The notes beneath the pieces were generated by a model, which was not told the origin of the DNA, ran no database searches, and worked only from the letters and a program-made list of their open reading frames with translations. DNA of 33,570 bases from Chryseobacterium contaminans (lineage in GTDB: Bacteria; Bacteroidota; Bacteroidia; Flavobacteriales; Weeksellaceae): positions 1 to 33,570 of the forward strand of contig NZ_MAYF01000257.1 of assembly GCF_001684955.1 (NCBI RefSeq), written 5' to 3'. Shown in pieces: positions 24,946-33,570 of this stretch; the first letter of the stretch is position 1; every line of letters starts with the position of its first letter. The position numbers and the translations under genes were made by a program.

Positions 24946-27792
24946 TTAAAATTGAAGGTTAAATCCGATTGAATAAGTTTTCTGAACTGGTAAGTTAAGG
25001 TTATTCGTTGAGTTTAAGTTGTTCTCAGGATCAAACTTAAGGTTCTTATCGTAGCGGTAAGTAAGGATGTTATTTCCTTGAACATATACCTCGAATCCGT
25101 TAAGCCCTGTACCATTTAACATTTTAGCATCAAATCTATATCCAACTCTAACATTACTTAGTCTTAAGTAATCCGTTTTAGCTAAGAATCTTGTAGAAGC
25201 TCTGTTTGAGTTTGAAGCGTTCAGATATACCGGCTTAGGGTTCACGGCATTAGGGTTAGACGGTGACCAGAAATCAAGAGCATCAGTTGAACCAGGATAA
25301 GAGAATACATACTGACCGTCAGACTGTGTATAAGAAGCCCAGTCGTTTAATACTTTTCCTCCGAATCCGAATGTTCCTAAAGCAGATAATGTGAAATTTT
25401 TGTAAGATAGATTAAGGTTAACACCTCCGAATACATTAGAATAAGATCTTCCCTGTACAGCAAGCTGTGCATCAGCGTATTTATTAGTTGTTTCTCCGTC
25501 TACCCCGTTTTTATACCATAGAGGATCTCCATTTGAAGGATCTACTCCAGCCCATTTTCTAAGGAAGAATGTTCCGATTCCTTCACCTTCTCTAAGGATT
25601 GTAGAACCTGTAACAACGTCCTGGCCTCCATATAATGAAGTAATTTTGTTTTCAAGTGTACTCAAATTACCTCCAATACTTAAAGTAAAGTCTTCTTTTC
25701 TGATTACGTCATAGTTTACTGTAAATTCGAAACCTCTGTTTACCAAAGATCCTACGTTAACATCCATGAATGGATAAGTTAAAGTACTTTCTGAAGGAAT
25801 AGGTAATCCCTGTGACATTTGTAAAGGCACACTGAATACTAGGTCTTCAGTCTTCTTGTTATAGTATTCTGCAGTCACAGTAAGTCGGTTTCTGAAGAAG
25901 CCCATATCAACACCTAAGCTTAAAGGCTTTACAGTTTCCCATTTTAATTGTGGGTTGTATACATATTTTGTAAATCCTGCAGGTGAGTCATTATAGTTTG
26001 AAGTATACTCATATAGAGAATATGGCGTACTGTTAATTGTGTTACCTACTTTACCGTAAGAACCTCTTAATTTAAATAGAGAAATTTTTTCCCATTCTTT
26101 TACGAACTGTAATCTAGCTAAGTCAACCCCTACCCCAACTGAATAGAAAGTTCCCCATTTTTGACCAGGTGTAAAGTTTGATAATGCATCTCTTCTTACA
26201 GAAGCATCCACTAAGATTAATTTATCGTAATCATAGTTTAATACTGCAGCATATCCGTTTCTAGAGCTTACATATCTTTGACCTCTTGCATAGATAGGCT
26301 TGATAAAGTTACTTAAGCTTTCAAGATTTGGAGAACCAACATTTACTCCCTGACCTGCTACAAATCTTTGGTTTCTTTGGTAAGCTTCCTGAATAGCAGA
26401 GATGTTGAATCTGTTTTTATCTCCTAACTTGAAGTTATAATTTACGATGTTCTGTAAGTTCCAGTTGAAATATCTGTCAGTAGATTCAGTTTTTCTACCA
26501 TTTACCTGATACCCATCTCCGTGAACTGGATTATAGTACGTATCATTTTCAACATTATTTAATTCAGCACCTAAAACAATTTTATAAGATAAATTCTTTA
26601 GGATCTGATATTCTCCATATAAATTCCCAAAAACTCTTGCTGTTGTAGCTCTGAAATAATTATGTTCTTGTACATATCCAGAGTTAAATAAGTTATTACT
26701 TAATCTACCACTGTTTCCTAAATAATAACTTCCGTCTGCATTATAACCAGGATCTGTAGGTCTTCCAAATAATTCAAACAAGATCGGATTAGCAAATGTA
26801 CCTCCATTTGGCAATGTATTAATTCTACTGTATGAAAGCTGAATATCTGTACCAAACTTAAATTTGTCCGTAGCTTTGTAATCTATCTTTGTAGTAAATC
26901 CTAAACGTTTGAAATCAGATCCTTTCAATTCACTTTCCTGCAAGAAATAGTTTGCGGAGTTATAATAGGTAATTTTATCATTACCTCCACTAATTGATGC
27001 ATTAATTGAGTTTTGATATCCACTTCTACTAGTAACATCTCTCCAGTTAGTATTATTAGTGGTTGTATAAATATTTTTAGCTGCTGCACCATAATTCCCA
27101 GCTATTGCCTCTGAATAAACAGTTTCAGGGCTTATTCCATCAGCATTTCCTAACGCATTTGCTAAAAGGTATCTGTATTGTTCTGTATTCAAACCTTTCA
27201 TCCCTTCAATAGCACGAGAGTTTGTTCCAGATTCAAAATTTAATGAAATCTTTGGTTTTCCTTTTTTACCGGATTTAGTTGTAATAACAATTACCCCAGC
27301 TCCTGCATCTGCACCATATACTGCTGTAGAAGCAGCATCTTTAAGTACAGTTACAGTTTCAATATCATCACTGTTAAGGTTAGCCAAAATGTTAGCAGTT
27401 GTAGCACCAGTTGTCAAGTCACCACTCTGTACACGGACACCATCAACCACATAGATAGGGTTAACACCACCATTAACAGAAGCAATACCTCTTACACGTA
27501 CTGACGCGAAACCTCCAGGCTGCCCTGAAGCATTACCTGTCTGAACACCAGAAACCCTACCTTGAAGCATTTTGTCCACTGACGCTACAGGAACATCCTT
27601 AATTGCGTCACTTTTCATTGTGCCTACAGCACCGGTTAATTCCTGTACTGTTTTTTTCTGACCAAATCCAACCATTACAACTTCCTCAATCTCCGTTGCA
27701 TTAGCAGTATCTTTTTTTACTTTTTGTGCAAAAGCAGCTTGCCCCAAGAAGAACAATGCTCCAGCACTTAAGACACGTAGTTTAACATTCAT
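24946..27792 (-). CDS. SusC/RagA TonB-dependent outer-membrane transporter (pair B)
   Basis: A 948-residue TonB-dependent transporter. I chose the ATG at 27790-27792 (MNVKLRVLSAG) because it begins a good signal peptide ending AFA|Q at residue 22 and sits about 24 nt after the predicted transcription start; the reading frame is open further upstream. The plug begins EIEEVVMVGFG (34-44), with VRVRGIAS, IYVVDGVRV, DDIETVTVLKDAAS and AVYGADAGAGVIVITTKSG. This last motif differs from the usual YGSRGANG seen in pairs A and C. No carboxypeptidase-like N-terminal domain. The barrel ends FNLQF. Promoter and signal peptide are shared with pair C. Confidence 0.94.
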   Translation of the reverse strand: MNVKLRVLSAGALFFLGQAAFAQKVKKDTANATEIEEVVMVGFGQKKTVQELTGAVGTMKSDAIKDVPVASVDKMLQGRVSGVQTGNASGQPGGFASVRVRGIASVNGGVNPIYVVDGVRVQSGDLTTGATTANILANLNSDDIETVTVLKDAASTAVYGADAGAGVIVITTKSGKKGKPKISLNFESGTNSRAIEGMKGLNTEQYRYLLANALGNADGISPETVYSEAIAGNYGAAAKNIYTTTNNTNWRDVTSRSGYQNSINASISGGNDKITYYNSANYFLQESELKGSDFKRLGFTTKIDYKATDKFKFGTDIQLSYSRINTLPNGGTFANPILFELFGRPTDPGYNADGSYYLGNSGRLSNNLFNSGYVQEHNYFRATTARVFGNLYGEYQILKNLSYKIVLGAELNNVENDTYYNPVHGDGYQVNGRKTESTDRYFNWNLQNIVNYNFKLGDKNRFNISAIQEAYQRNQRFVAGQGVNVGSPNLESLSNFIKPIYARGQRYVSSRNGYAAVLNYDYDKLILVDASVRRDALSNFTPGQKWGTFYSVGVGVDLARLQFVKEWEKISLFKLRGSYGKVGNTINSTPYSLYEYTSNYNDSPAGFTKYVYNPQLKWETVKPLSLGVDMGFFRNRLTVTAEYYNKKTEDLVFSVPLQMSQGLPIPSESTLTYPFMDVNVGSLVNRGFEFTVNYDVIRKEDFTLSIGGNLSTLENKITSLYGGQDVVTGSTILREGEGIGTFFLRKWAGVDPSNGDPLWYKNGVDGETTNKYADAQLAVQGRSYSNVFGGVNLNLSYKNFTLSALGTFGFGGKVLNDWASYTQSDGQYVFSYPGSTDALDFWSPSNPNAVNPKPVYLNASNSNRASTRFLAKTDYLRLSNVRVGYRFDAKMLNGTGLNGFEVYVQGNNILTYRYDKNLKFDPENNLNSTNNLNLPVQKTYSIGFNLQF

Positions 27793-27970
27793 ATTAACAA
27801 ATTTTAATACATTTTTAGAAACAAATATGTTAATAAATATTAACACTAACAAATTTTATGTGTATAAATAGCTTAAATTGATTCACCACATAATAAAAAC
27901 ATTTCTAGAAAACAAAAAAATTTACAATATTTATAGTGTTTTATTATTTAAAATAAAAAACAACCATTCC
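27747..27970 (-). repeat. Leader/promoter block B, paralogous to 33350-33570
   Basis: The region from the SusC signal-peptide codons through the promoter and about 115 bases beyond aligns with 33350-33570. It includes a 37-base identical run (27773-27809) across the start codon and a 26-base identical run starting at 27822. Beyond the promoter the match is looser but still recognisable to 27970. Confidence 0.75.
27822..27856 (-). promoter_or_regulatory. Promoter and inverted-repeat operator of pair B
   Basis: On the minus strand AAATTTG (27850-27856), a 20-nt spacer and CATATTTG (27822-27829) resemble the Bacteroidota -33/-7 pair, with C in place of T at the first -7 position. The spacer holds the inverted repeat GTTAATA-AA-TATTAAC (27829-27844), a plausible regulator site. 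The same arrangement occurs before pair C. Confidence 0.55.
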
Positions 27971-28377
27971 AAAAAGGTGATTAATAATTAATAATTCAAT
28001 ACAAAAAAAAATATCTATAATAAATACAAATTACAATAGTGCTAATTTTCAGCTTAGTACCCCACTAAAAAGAAAAAAAATAAATCAATTTTAGTCAATA
28101 TCGCCCTTTTATATACCATACGCCTCCGTTTTTGTTTCTTATCTAAGACTATTAATACCGTTTAACCTTTTTAAAAATTATAAAAATATTAAGATATTAT
28201 TAATATGCTACAAACTCTAACCCTTTAGGACACCATAAATTTTAACAGATATTTTGACCTTCATTCACTACCACATACTTTTTACTGATTAATCCCTAGA
28301 CAATAGCGTCTATTATACATTCAGCTAAAATACAAACGGATTAAATCCTTAGTCAATATTTGCTATCTGGATTCTTC
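27971..28377. other. Gene-free AT-rich region upstream of pair B
   Basis: No open reading frame of note, no hairpin terminator and no RNA gene is visible. It separates the promoter block of pair B from the decayed porin fragment and may be worn-down sequence at a duplication junction. Confidence 0.4.
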
Positions 28378-28640
28378 TGAAATTATATTATGAAGAAGTA
28401 TAAGTCTTATCAAATATCATTTCCGTATCAAAAACTTTCTTTTTTTGAAAACTGAGCCCGAACAGATAATCGTTGATAGTAGACTTAAAAATTCCGAGAA
28501 TCCTTCTTTTCTGAGTCTATGACCAGAGTATCTTCTGGTTTCTTGGATGTGGACATCTTTTATCTTCTGTTTTAACGCCATAAAAAATGGGCCAAAAAGC
28601 ATTTACTTCATTATTATTCTGCAATAAAGAAATAACAGTA
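28378..28640 (-). pseudogene. Decayed copy of the 5' end of the putative porin gene
   Basis: This stretch aligns with about 22425-22705, the start region and first ~85 codons of the porin gene, with roughly three-quarters identity by eye. Shared runs include AAGTCTTATCAAA, CCGTATCAAAAACTTTCTTT, GACCAGAGTATCTTC against CACCAGAGTATCTTC, TCTTCTGTTTTAAC and ACTTCATTATT around the start codon. The ATG is kept (28609-28611), but the third codon is TAA and small indels break the frame, so it cannot make the protein. The rest of the gene is absent. It lies behind SusD of pair C, as the intact porin lies behind pair B. Confidence 0.8.
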
Positions 28641-28857
28641 ATCACCTGACATTTAAATAATGGCACGTAAAAACAATCATTATAGAAGACAATTAAAATC
28701 AGTGTATATAATGTTTTAATTAAAACTCCTAATCGTAAAAGAATTGAATATGACAAGCCCTCATTGCCACTTGCTATAGAAATACAATATCACGCAATTG
28801 TTTTGACTGAACTAAAATTATAAGCAGAATACTAAAACTATCCTCATACATTAAGAT
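28641..28857. other. Gene-free stretch behind pair C
   Basis: I see no gene, repeat or RNA structure here. In the matching place behind pair B lies the 225-residue secreted protein gene; I found no visible trace of it in this stretch. Confidence 0.4.
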
Positions 28858-28890
28858 AAAAAAAGTACTTCATAAGATTTTATGAAGTAC
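28858..28890 (-). terminator. Terminator of SusC/SusD pair C
   Basis: On the minus strand GTACTTCATAA-AATC-TTATGAAGTAC is a perfect 11-bp stem with a 4-nt loop, followed by seven T residues. It lies about 55 bases after the SusD stop. Its sequence is unrelated to the terminator of pair B. Confidence 0.8.
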
Positions 28891-28944
28891 AGTTTCAATT
28901 ATTATTTATTAAGTTATTAAGAATTTTCTTAATATAAATTTTAA

Positions 28945-30399
28945 TTAGTTTGGATTTTGAACAATATTAGGGTTTGTATCAATCTCTGCTTGAGGTATCT
29001 GCCATACAAATTTAGATGAATTTGCAGGAATATTAAGCTGTCCAAATGTTGGATGATTAGTTCCTGGATAATTTCTCTCCAGCGCCTGACCTAATCTCTT
29101 CATATCAAACCAAGCAATACCTTCTCCCCATAATTCGATTCTTTTCTGAGTATTGATTTCGTCAAGTAGAGCCGCTCCTGTATTTGTAGATGTTGTATAT
29201 GCTACATCTCTTGCTTTCTGAATTTCAGCCAAGACCACTTTTGCTTGTGCTTCATTTCCTGATCTTGCTAAAGCCTCTGCCTCAATATAGTACATCTCTG
29301 ATGCTCTTAAATAAATGTAATCCGCATCTGATACGGTAGGATCCTTGAATTTCACATTAGCATAAGGTGGCAATTCAGGGTATGTAGGATCACCTGTTAC
29401 AGGAGATACAAAAGCTTTCTTTCTATAATCTGTTGCAGAGATCTTATCATAAAGTCTTTTATCAATATTTTTATAGATACCCAGACCTCCGGCATAACCA
29501 CTTGTGTTTGTATTATCGAACATCCCATGGAAACTAGCCACAAAAGATGTATTGGATGTATTAATGACAGCCCCCCACATAGCATCTGTAGTTAAAGTCA
29601 AATCATAGAATCCATTACTCCATGCATCCTCATTCCCTAAACTATATCCTTGTCTAGCAGCATTTGCCGCTTGGGCAGCTTGAGGGTATTTACCCATCTC
29701 AAGAGAAACTTGAGCTAAAAAAGCATTGGCAACGCTTTTATCAATCTTTTCTCTTGTTGGTCTAGAATACCCATCCAATAATTCTATTGACTTTAAAAGA
29801 TCATTTTCAATCATATTATAAACTTCACCCACAGTAGATCTTGCTTTACCTTCAAATCCTACATATGTATAGATAGGCACACATAAATCACTTGTATGGC
29901 CAACATAAGTAGGACCATAAAACCTTGCAAGCATAAAATACGAAAGAGCTCGTAGTGCATATGCCTGCCCTAAAACATATTTATTATCCTTGGTAATACC
30001 TGCTTTATTAACTCCATTAATAATTGTATTCGTTGTTTTTATTTGAAGGTAGTATGTGTTCCAAGGAAAAAGGGATCTTCCATTCGTTTGAAGTCTTCCT
30101 TGATAATTGTACCAATTGATAAACCAACTGGATTTTGCCATGGTTACATCGTTAGACATCAAATCTGTACCTGCAAGCATACCTCTATGTCCAAAATCTT
30201 CGTGAATAGCACTATTGGTATTACCAAAAGTTCTAAATCCAGTATAAATACCATCTACTAATCCTTGTAAAGCTTGAGGTGATGTTGCCAATTGCTCTTC
30301 ATTAATTGTAGATTCAGGATTTGTATCTAAATAATCATTAGAACAACTTGTAAAAAACAAAGCTGATGCTAATACTGAATATATTGTTATTTTTTTCAT
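28945..30399 (-). CDS. SusD/RagB-family outer-membrane lipoprotein (pair C)
   Basis: A 484-residue surface lipoprotein partner of SusC pair C. The lipobox is FFTSC with Cys19, followed by SNDYLDTNPES. Family motifs: GQAYALRALSYFMLARFYGP, RASEMYYIEAEALARSGN, KRIELWGEGIAWFDMKRLGQ and a final IPQAEIDTNPNI. The YxRAxEMYxIEAExxARxGN segment is nearly the same as in pair A and unlike pair B. It starts 6 bases after the SusC stop and ends at a strong terminator. Ligand unknown. Confidence 0.93.
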   Translation of the reverse strand: MKKITIYSVLASALFFTSCSNDYLDTNPESTINEEQLATSPQALQGLVDGIYTGFRTFGNTNSAIHEDFGHRGMLAGTDLMSNDVTMAKSSWFINWYNYQGRLQTNGRSLFPWNTYYLQIKTTNTIINGVNKAGITKDNKYVLGQAYALRALSYFMLARFYGPTYVGHTSDLCVPIYTYVGFEGKARSTVGEVYNMIENDLLKSIELLDGYSRPTREKIDKSVANAFLAQVSLEMGKYPQAAQAANAARQGYSLGNEDAWSNGFYDLTLTTDAMWGAVINTSNTSFVASFHGMFDNTNTSGYAGGLGIYKNIDKRLYDKISATDYRKKAFVSPVTGDPTYPELPPYANVKFKDPTVSDADYIYLRASEMYYIEAEALARSGNEAQAKVVLAEIQKARDVAYTTSTNTGAALLDEINTQKRIELWGEGIAWFDMKRLGQALERNYPGTNHPTFGQLNIPANSSKFVWQIPQAEIDTNPNIVQNPN

Positions 30400-30405
30400 T
30401 TTTAA

Positions 30406-33393
30406 TTAAAATTTAACTGTTAGCCCTAAAGAAATTGATCTTACAACTCCATAATTATTTAAAGAAAGTCCATTATTTCCTGAAGCACCAATTCTAGCCA
30501 ATCTAGGATCCATTCCCTTTCTCTTACTCCACATTGCTAAGTTTGAACCATAAATACCAAATTTAAGTCCTGTAAGACCTTCTGGGAGAACATTCTTATT
30601 GAAATCATAGCTAATAGAAGCATCTTGTAAACTGATATAATCTGATTTAATTAAGAATAAATCTGAAGCAGCCATCTGGGTTGTTCTAGACAAATCTAAT
30701 GCTGGTAGTGGTGCATTTGTATTCGTCGGTGTCCAGGTATTATATACATCCTTGTGATAATTCTGTCCAATATTATCTCCTCCTGAAGGCAATAATCCTT
30801 GGTATACATTATCATACATATATCCACCAAACTGATATGCAAAATTTACAGAAAGGTTAATTCCCTTATATGTTACACTTGTACCAAAACCACCATAAGC
30901 CTTAGGGTTTAAGTTTTTATCACTCATATACAATTTAGCCTTTGTATAATCATTGGTTGTTACCTTATTTCCATTAGCATCATCCATGTACCATAGAGCA
31001 TCTCCGTTAGATGAATCAACACCTGCAAATTGTCTTAAATAGTAAGTGTATGCTGCAACTCCTTTTTCAAATTTAAAGACACCAGAAACAAAACTGCTTG
31101 GAAGGCTCGTAATTTCGTTTTTATAGTGAGTTAGATTAGCAAATAAATTCCATGAAAAATCAGGAGTATTAAAGATGTTGGCATCAACAGATACCTCTAC
31201 CCCCCTGTTCTTCATATCACCAACATTTGCTGCGATAAATCTTGTTCCAGTTGATGGCGGCAATGGTTTATTATAAATCATATCCTCAACTCCTCTTTCA
31301 AAATATTGGGCATCAATATTAACTCTATTAAATAAACTTAATTCAAATCCAACATTCAGGTTCTTTGAAACTTCCCATTTAATATCCCTGTTACCTTCAT
31401 AAACCTGAACAATTGTCATGTTACCATCAGAATCTGGAACAACCTCCCACTGGGATGCATAAGCATAATAGTTCCTAGCATAACCAAAATAAGACCTGTT
31501 ACTTAGGTTTACACTTCCTGCATATAGGATATTATCATTTCCTTGCTCTCCATAACTCGCTTTAAGCTTCAAATTAGTAATAGCTTTATTACCACTTAAG
31601 AAGGCTTCGTTAGTAACAGCCCAAGCCGCTCCTAATCCGAAGAAGTTACCCCATCTGTTCTCCGGAGCAAATACTGATGATCCATCTCTTCTGAAACTTG
31701 CATTGAAGAAATATTTGTTGTCATAGCTATAGTTTAACCTAGAAAGGTAACCTTCTACTTTATAGTTATCATTATAACTATTTAATCCTGCAAATTTGGT
31801 AGCATTACTTAAGATTGGCAAGTCAGGAATCGCAATATTATTTTTGGTTCCCGCAAGCATTTTGCTCTTAAAATCAGAAGTTTCATGACCTACCATTAAA
31901 CTGATAGTATGCTTATTAAAACTCTTGTTCCAGTTTAATAACTGCTGATTTGTAATTGTATAATCATTAGTAGTAGCATTGGTAATACTACCACCGTATC
32001 CTACAGCATCTCCACCAATATTATTAGAGTAGTCAATATAATGACCGCTTACTAAATCATATCCTAAATTATAAGTGAAATTAAAATCTTTTAGGAAATT
32101 CACTGAAGCATATGCTCTACCACTCAAATTATCCTCAGCATTTCTTTTAATATCTAATAAAGTTGTACCATATGGATTCAAATTACCTCCATATGGACGT
32201 CCTAAGCCCATTGGACCAGTAAGGGTACCAAAATCATACTGAAGTCGCCCTGTATTATCTAATAGGAAATTACCTGCTTTATCTCTAGCCCAAATTGGAT
32301 AAATTGGGGCTATATTTCTAGCCCAGCTAAACAAGTTGCTATATTGGCTTGAACCTGCCCCTTGAATTGGAGCATTTTGTTCTGACCTAGCATAGTTTAC
32401 ATTAACTCCAACTTTAATGTCGGATGTTAATCTTAATTCGTTGTTTAATCTTGCTGTATATCTTTTAAATCCAGAATTGATTACATATCCTTCATCATTT
32501 AAATAACCTAATGAAAGATATACATCATTTTTTTCTGAAGAATTAGCTATGTTAAGATTATATTCCTGACGCGTTCTATCCTTAAATAGGTTTTTAGCCC
32601 AATCGTCATGATACAATAATTTAGCATTAGGATTCAGTCTTCCTGTAGCTGGATCTATTAATTGATTATCTGCAACGTTATAGTTATTATAAACCAACCA
32701 ATCAGGAATCATTGTGTTAGCCGCCTCTACAGCAGCAGCCCCAATGGTTTTCCCATTATAAACACCATCCGTAACTAATCTATTGTAGAACATTTCATAA
32801 TATGCTCCCGGATCGGTAATCAAATCATATTCCTTAACAGCTCTAGAGTTTACACCATATTTTGTATCAAAATTAACTGTAAACTTTCCTTTTTTGGCTT
32901 TTTTAGTCGTAATAATAACAACACCATTTGCACCTCTACTACCATATAATGCATTAGCTGAAGCATCTTTCAAAAAGGAGATAGATTCAATATCTTGATT
33001 TGAAATGGAATTAATATTTCCATTGAACGGAACACCATCTACAACATAAAGTGGGTTATTGGAAGAAGATAGCGATCCAATACCTCTAAATCTTACCTGT
33101 GGAGGATCTCCAGGTTGTCCGGAATTAGCAGAAATTTGTACACCTCCTACTTTTCCTGTTAATGACTGCATAGCATTTGATGACTGTGCATCTTGTAATT
33201 GCTTTGCATTAACTGTAGTAATAGATCCGGTAATACTCTGCCTTTTCTGAGTCCCGTAAGCCACTACTACTACTTCATCAATCTCCTTTGTTTTTTCAGG
33301 AATTGTATCATTAGTTTTTTTTTGTGCCAGCAACGTTTGTCCACCGATAAAGAACAAAACCCCTGCTGATAGTACACGTAGTTTAACATTCAT
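30406..33393 (-). CDS. SusC/RagA TonB-dependent outer-membrane transporter (pair C)
   Basis: A 995-residue TonB-dependent transporter. The ATG at 33391-33393 (MNVKLRVLSAG) is preferred over an open frame reaching further upstream because it starts the signal peptide (end LLA|Q, residue 23) and lies properly behind the promoter. The plug shows EIDEVVVVAYG (37-47), VRFRGIGS, LYVVDGVPFNGNINSIS, DIESISFLKDAS and ALYGSRGANGVVIITTK. These match pair A closely, whereas the first 11 residues and the upstream DNA match pair B. No N-terminal carboxypeptidase-like domain. The barrel ends LTVKF. Confidence 0.94.
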   Translation of the reverse strand: MNVKLRVLSAGVLFFIGGQTLLAQKKTNDTIPEKTKEIDEVVVVAYGTQKRQSITGSITTVNAKQLQDAQSSNAMQSLTGKVGGVQISANSGQPGDPPQVRFRGIGSLSSSNNPLYVVDGVPFNGNINSISNQDIESISFLKDASANALYGSRGANGVVIITTKKAKKGKFTVNFDTKYGVNSRAVKEYDLITDPGAYYEMFYNRLVTDGVYNGKTIGAAAVEAANTMIPDWLVYNNYNVADNQLIDPATGRLNPNAKLLYHDDWAKNLFKDRTRQEYNLNIANSSEKNDVYLSLGYLNDEGYVINSGFKRYTARLNNELRLTSDIKVGVNVNYARSEQNAPIQGAGSSQYSNLFSWARNIAPIYPIWARDKAGNFLLDNTGRLQYDFGTLTGPMGLGRPYGGNLNPYGTTLLDIKRNAEDNLSGRAYASVNFLKDFNFTYNLGYDLVSGHYIDYSNNIGGDAVGYGGSITNATTNDYTITNQQLLNWNKSFNKHTISLMVGHETSDFKSKMLAGTKNNIAIPDLPILSNATKFAGLNSYNDNYKVEGYLSRLNYSYDNKYFFNASFRRDGSSVFAPENRWGNFFGLGAAWAVTNEAFLSGNKAITNLKLKASYGEQGNDNILYAGSVNLSNRSYFGYARNYYAYASQWEVVPDSDGNMTIVQVYEGNRDIKWEVSKNLNVGFELSLFNRVNIDAQYFERGVEDMIYNKPLPPSTGTRFIAANVGDMKNRGVEVSVDANIFNTPDFSWNLFANLTHYKNEITSLPSSFVSGVFKFEKGVAAYTYYLRQFAGVDSSNGDALWYMDDANGNKVTTNDYTKAKLYMSDKNLNPKAYGGFGTSVTYKGINLSVNFAYQFGGYMYDNVYQGLLPSGGDNIGQNYHKDVYNTWTPTNTNAPLPALDLSRTTQMAASDLFLIKSDYISLQDASISYDFNKNVLPEGLTGLKFGIYGSNLAMWSKRKGMDPRLARIGASGNNGLSLNNYGVVRSISLGLTVKF

Positions 33394-33570
33394 ATTAACA
33401 AATTTTAATATATTTAGAGGCAAATATGTTAATAAATATTAACACTGGCAAATTTCAAATGCATAAGCAGAGCGCTTTCATTCGTAATACAATAAAAACA
33501 CTCATTTAAAACAAAGGGATTCATAATATTTACCGGCATTTATTATTGAAAATAAAAAACATCCCTTTTA
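33350..33570 (-). repeat. Leader/promoter block C, paralogous to 27747-27970
   Basis: This block matches the region of pair B from the signal-peptide codons through the promoter to the window edge. It includes the identical 37-base run at 33374-33410. The full extent upstream cannot be seen because the window ends. Confidence 0.75.
33421..33455 (-). promoter_or_regulatory. Promoter and inverted-repeat operator of pair C
   Basis: On the minus strand AAATTTG (33449-33455), a 20-nt spacer and CATATTTG (33421-33428), with the inverted repeat GTTAATA-AA-TATTAAC at 33428-33443. Order and spacing are the same as before pair B, so one regulator probably controls both. Confidence 0.55.

Noticed and set aside
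28417..28756. Two overlapping minus-strand open frames (61 and 79 codons)
   Set aside because: They run through the decayed porin fragment in frames that do not match the porin protein, so they are by-products of decay.

Overview
The window looks like a chromosomal segment of a low-GC Bacteroidota bacterium, most likely a Chryseobacterium-type flavobacterium (Weeksellaceae). The evidence is three SusC/SusD outer-membrane uptake pairs, a BshC bacillithiol enzyme, a Porin_10-type putative porin, ATP-dependent PEP carboxykinase, AT-rich ribosome-binding regions and several promoters of the Bacteroidota type (TTG, about 19-20 nt, TAnnTTTG). I saw no rRNA, tRNA, CRISPR array or transposase. Family names come from recognised motifs, not from a database search.

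Layout. (1) 170-6268, minus strand: a heavy-metal efflux locus with a small Cys-rich DUF6660-type protein, a CzcA/CusA-type RND pump fused at its C-terminus to a TolC/CusC-like outer-membrane factor, and a CzcB/CusB-like lipoprotein adaptor. (2) 6500-7970, plus strand: a very AT-rich islet with an FkbM-type methyltransferase, short signal-peptide-like ORFs and a small acidic gene that appears frameshifted. (3) 8076-12531, minus: SusC/SusD pair A. (4) 12951-13358, plus: aroQ, with repeats built on a GCAGATT core on both sides. (5) 13549-22678, minus: a housekeeping block of pckA, a GYDIA-type GHMP kinase, fabD, a LysM/periplasmic-binding protein, bshC and a putative porin. The genes from porin to GHMP kinase are closely packed. 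(6) 22758-23435, minus: an unrecognised secreted protein. (7) 23508-27792 and 28945-33393, minus: SusC/SusD pairs B and C.

The most notable structure is around pairs B and C. Their promoters and SusC signal peptides are near-identical and include a shared inverted repeat between the -33 and -7 elements. Behind pair C lies a decayed copy of the 5' end of the putative porin gene found behind pair B. Yet the mature SusC and SusD of pair C resemble pair A more than pair B. This fits a duplicated SusCD-porin block whose interior was later replaced, that is, cassette exchange inside conserved flanks. No glycosidase, sulfatase, ECF sigma/anti-sigma or hybrid two-component gene lies in the window, so the substrates of the three pairs cannot be read from context.

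Other points of interest are the RND-outer-membrane-factor fusion with an internal signal-peptide-like segment, the DUF6660 gene whose -7 element almost touches its start codon, and the decaying islet around the FkbM gene.
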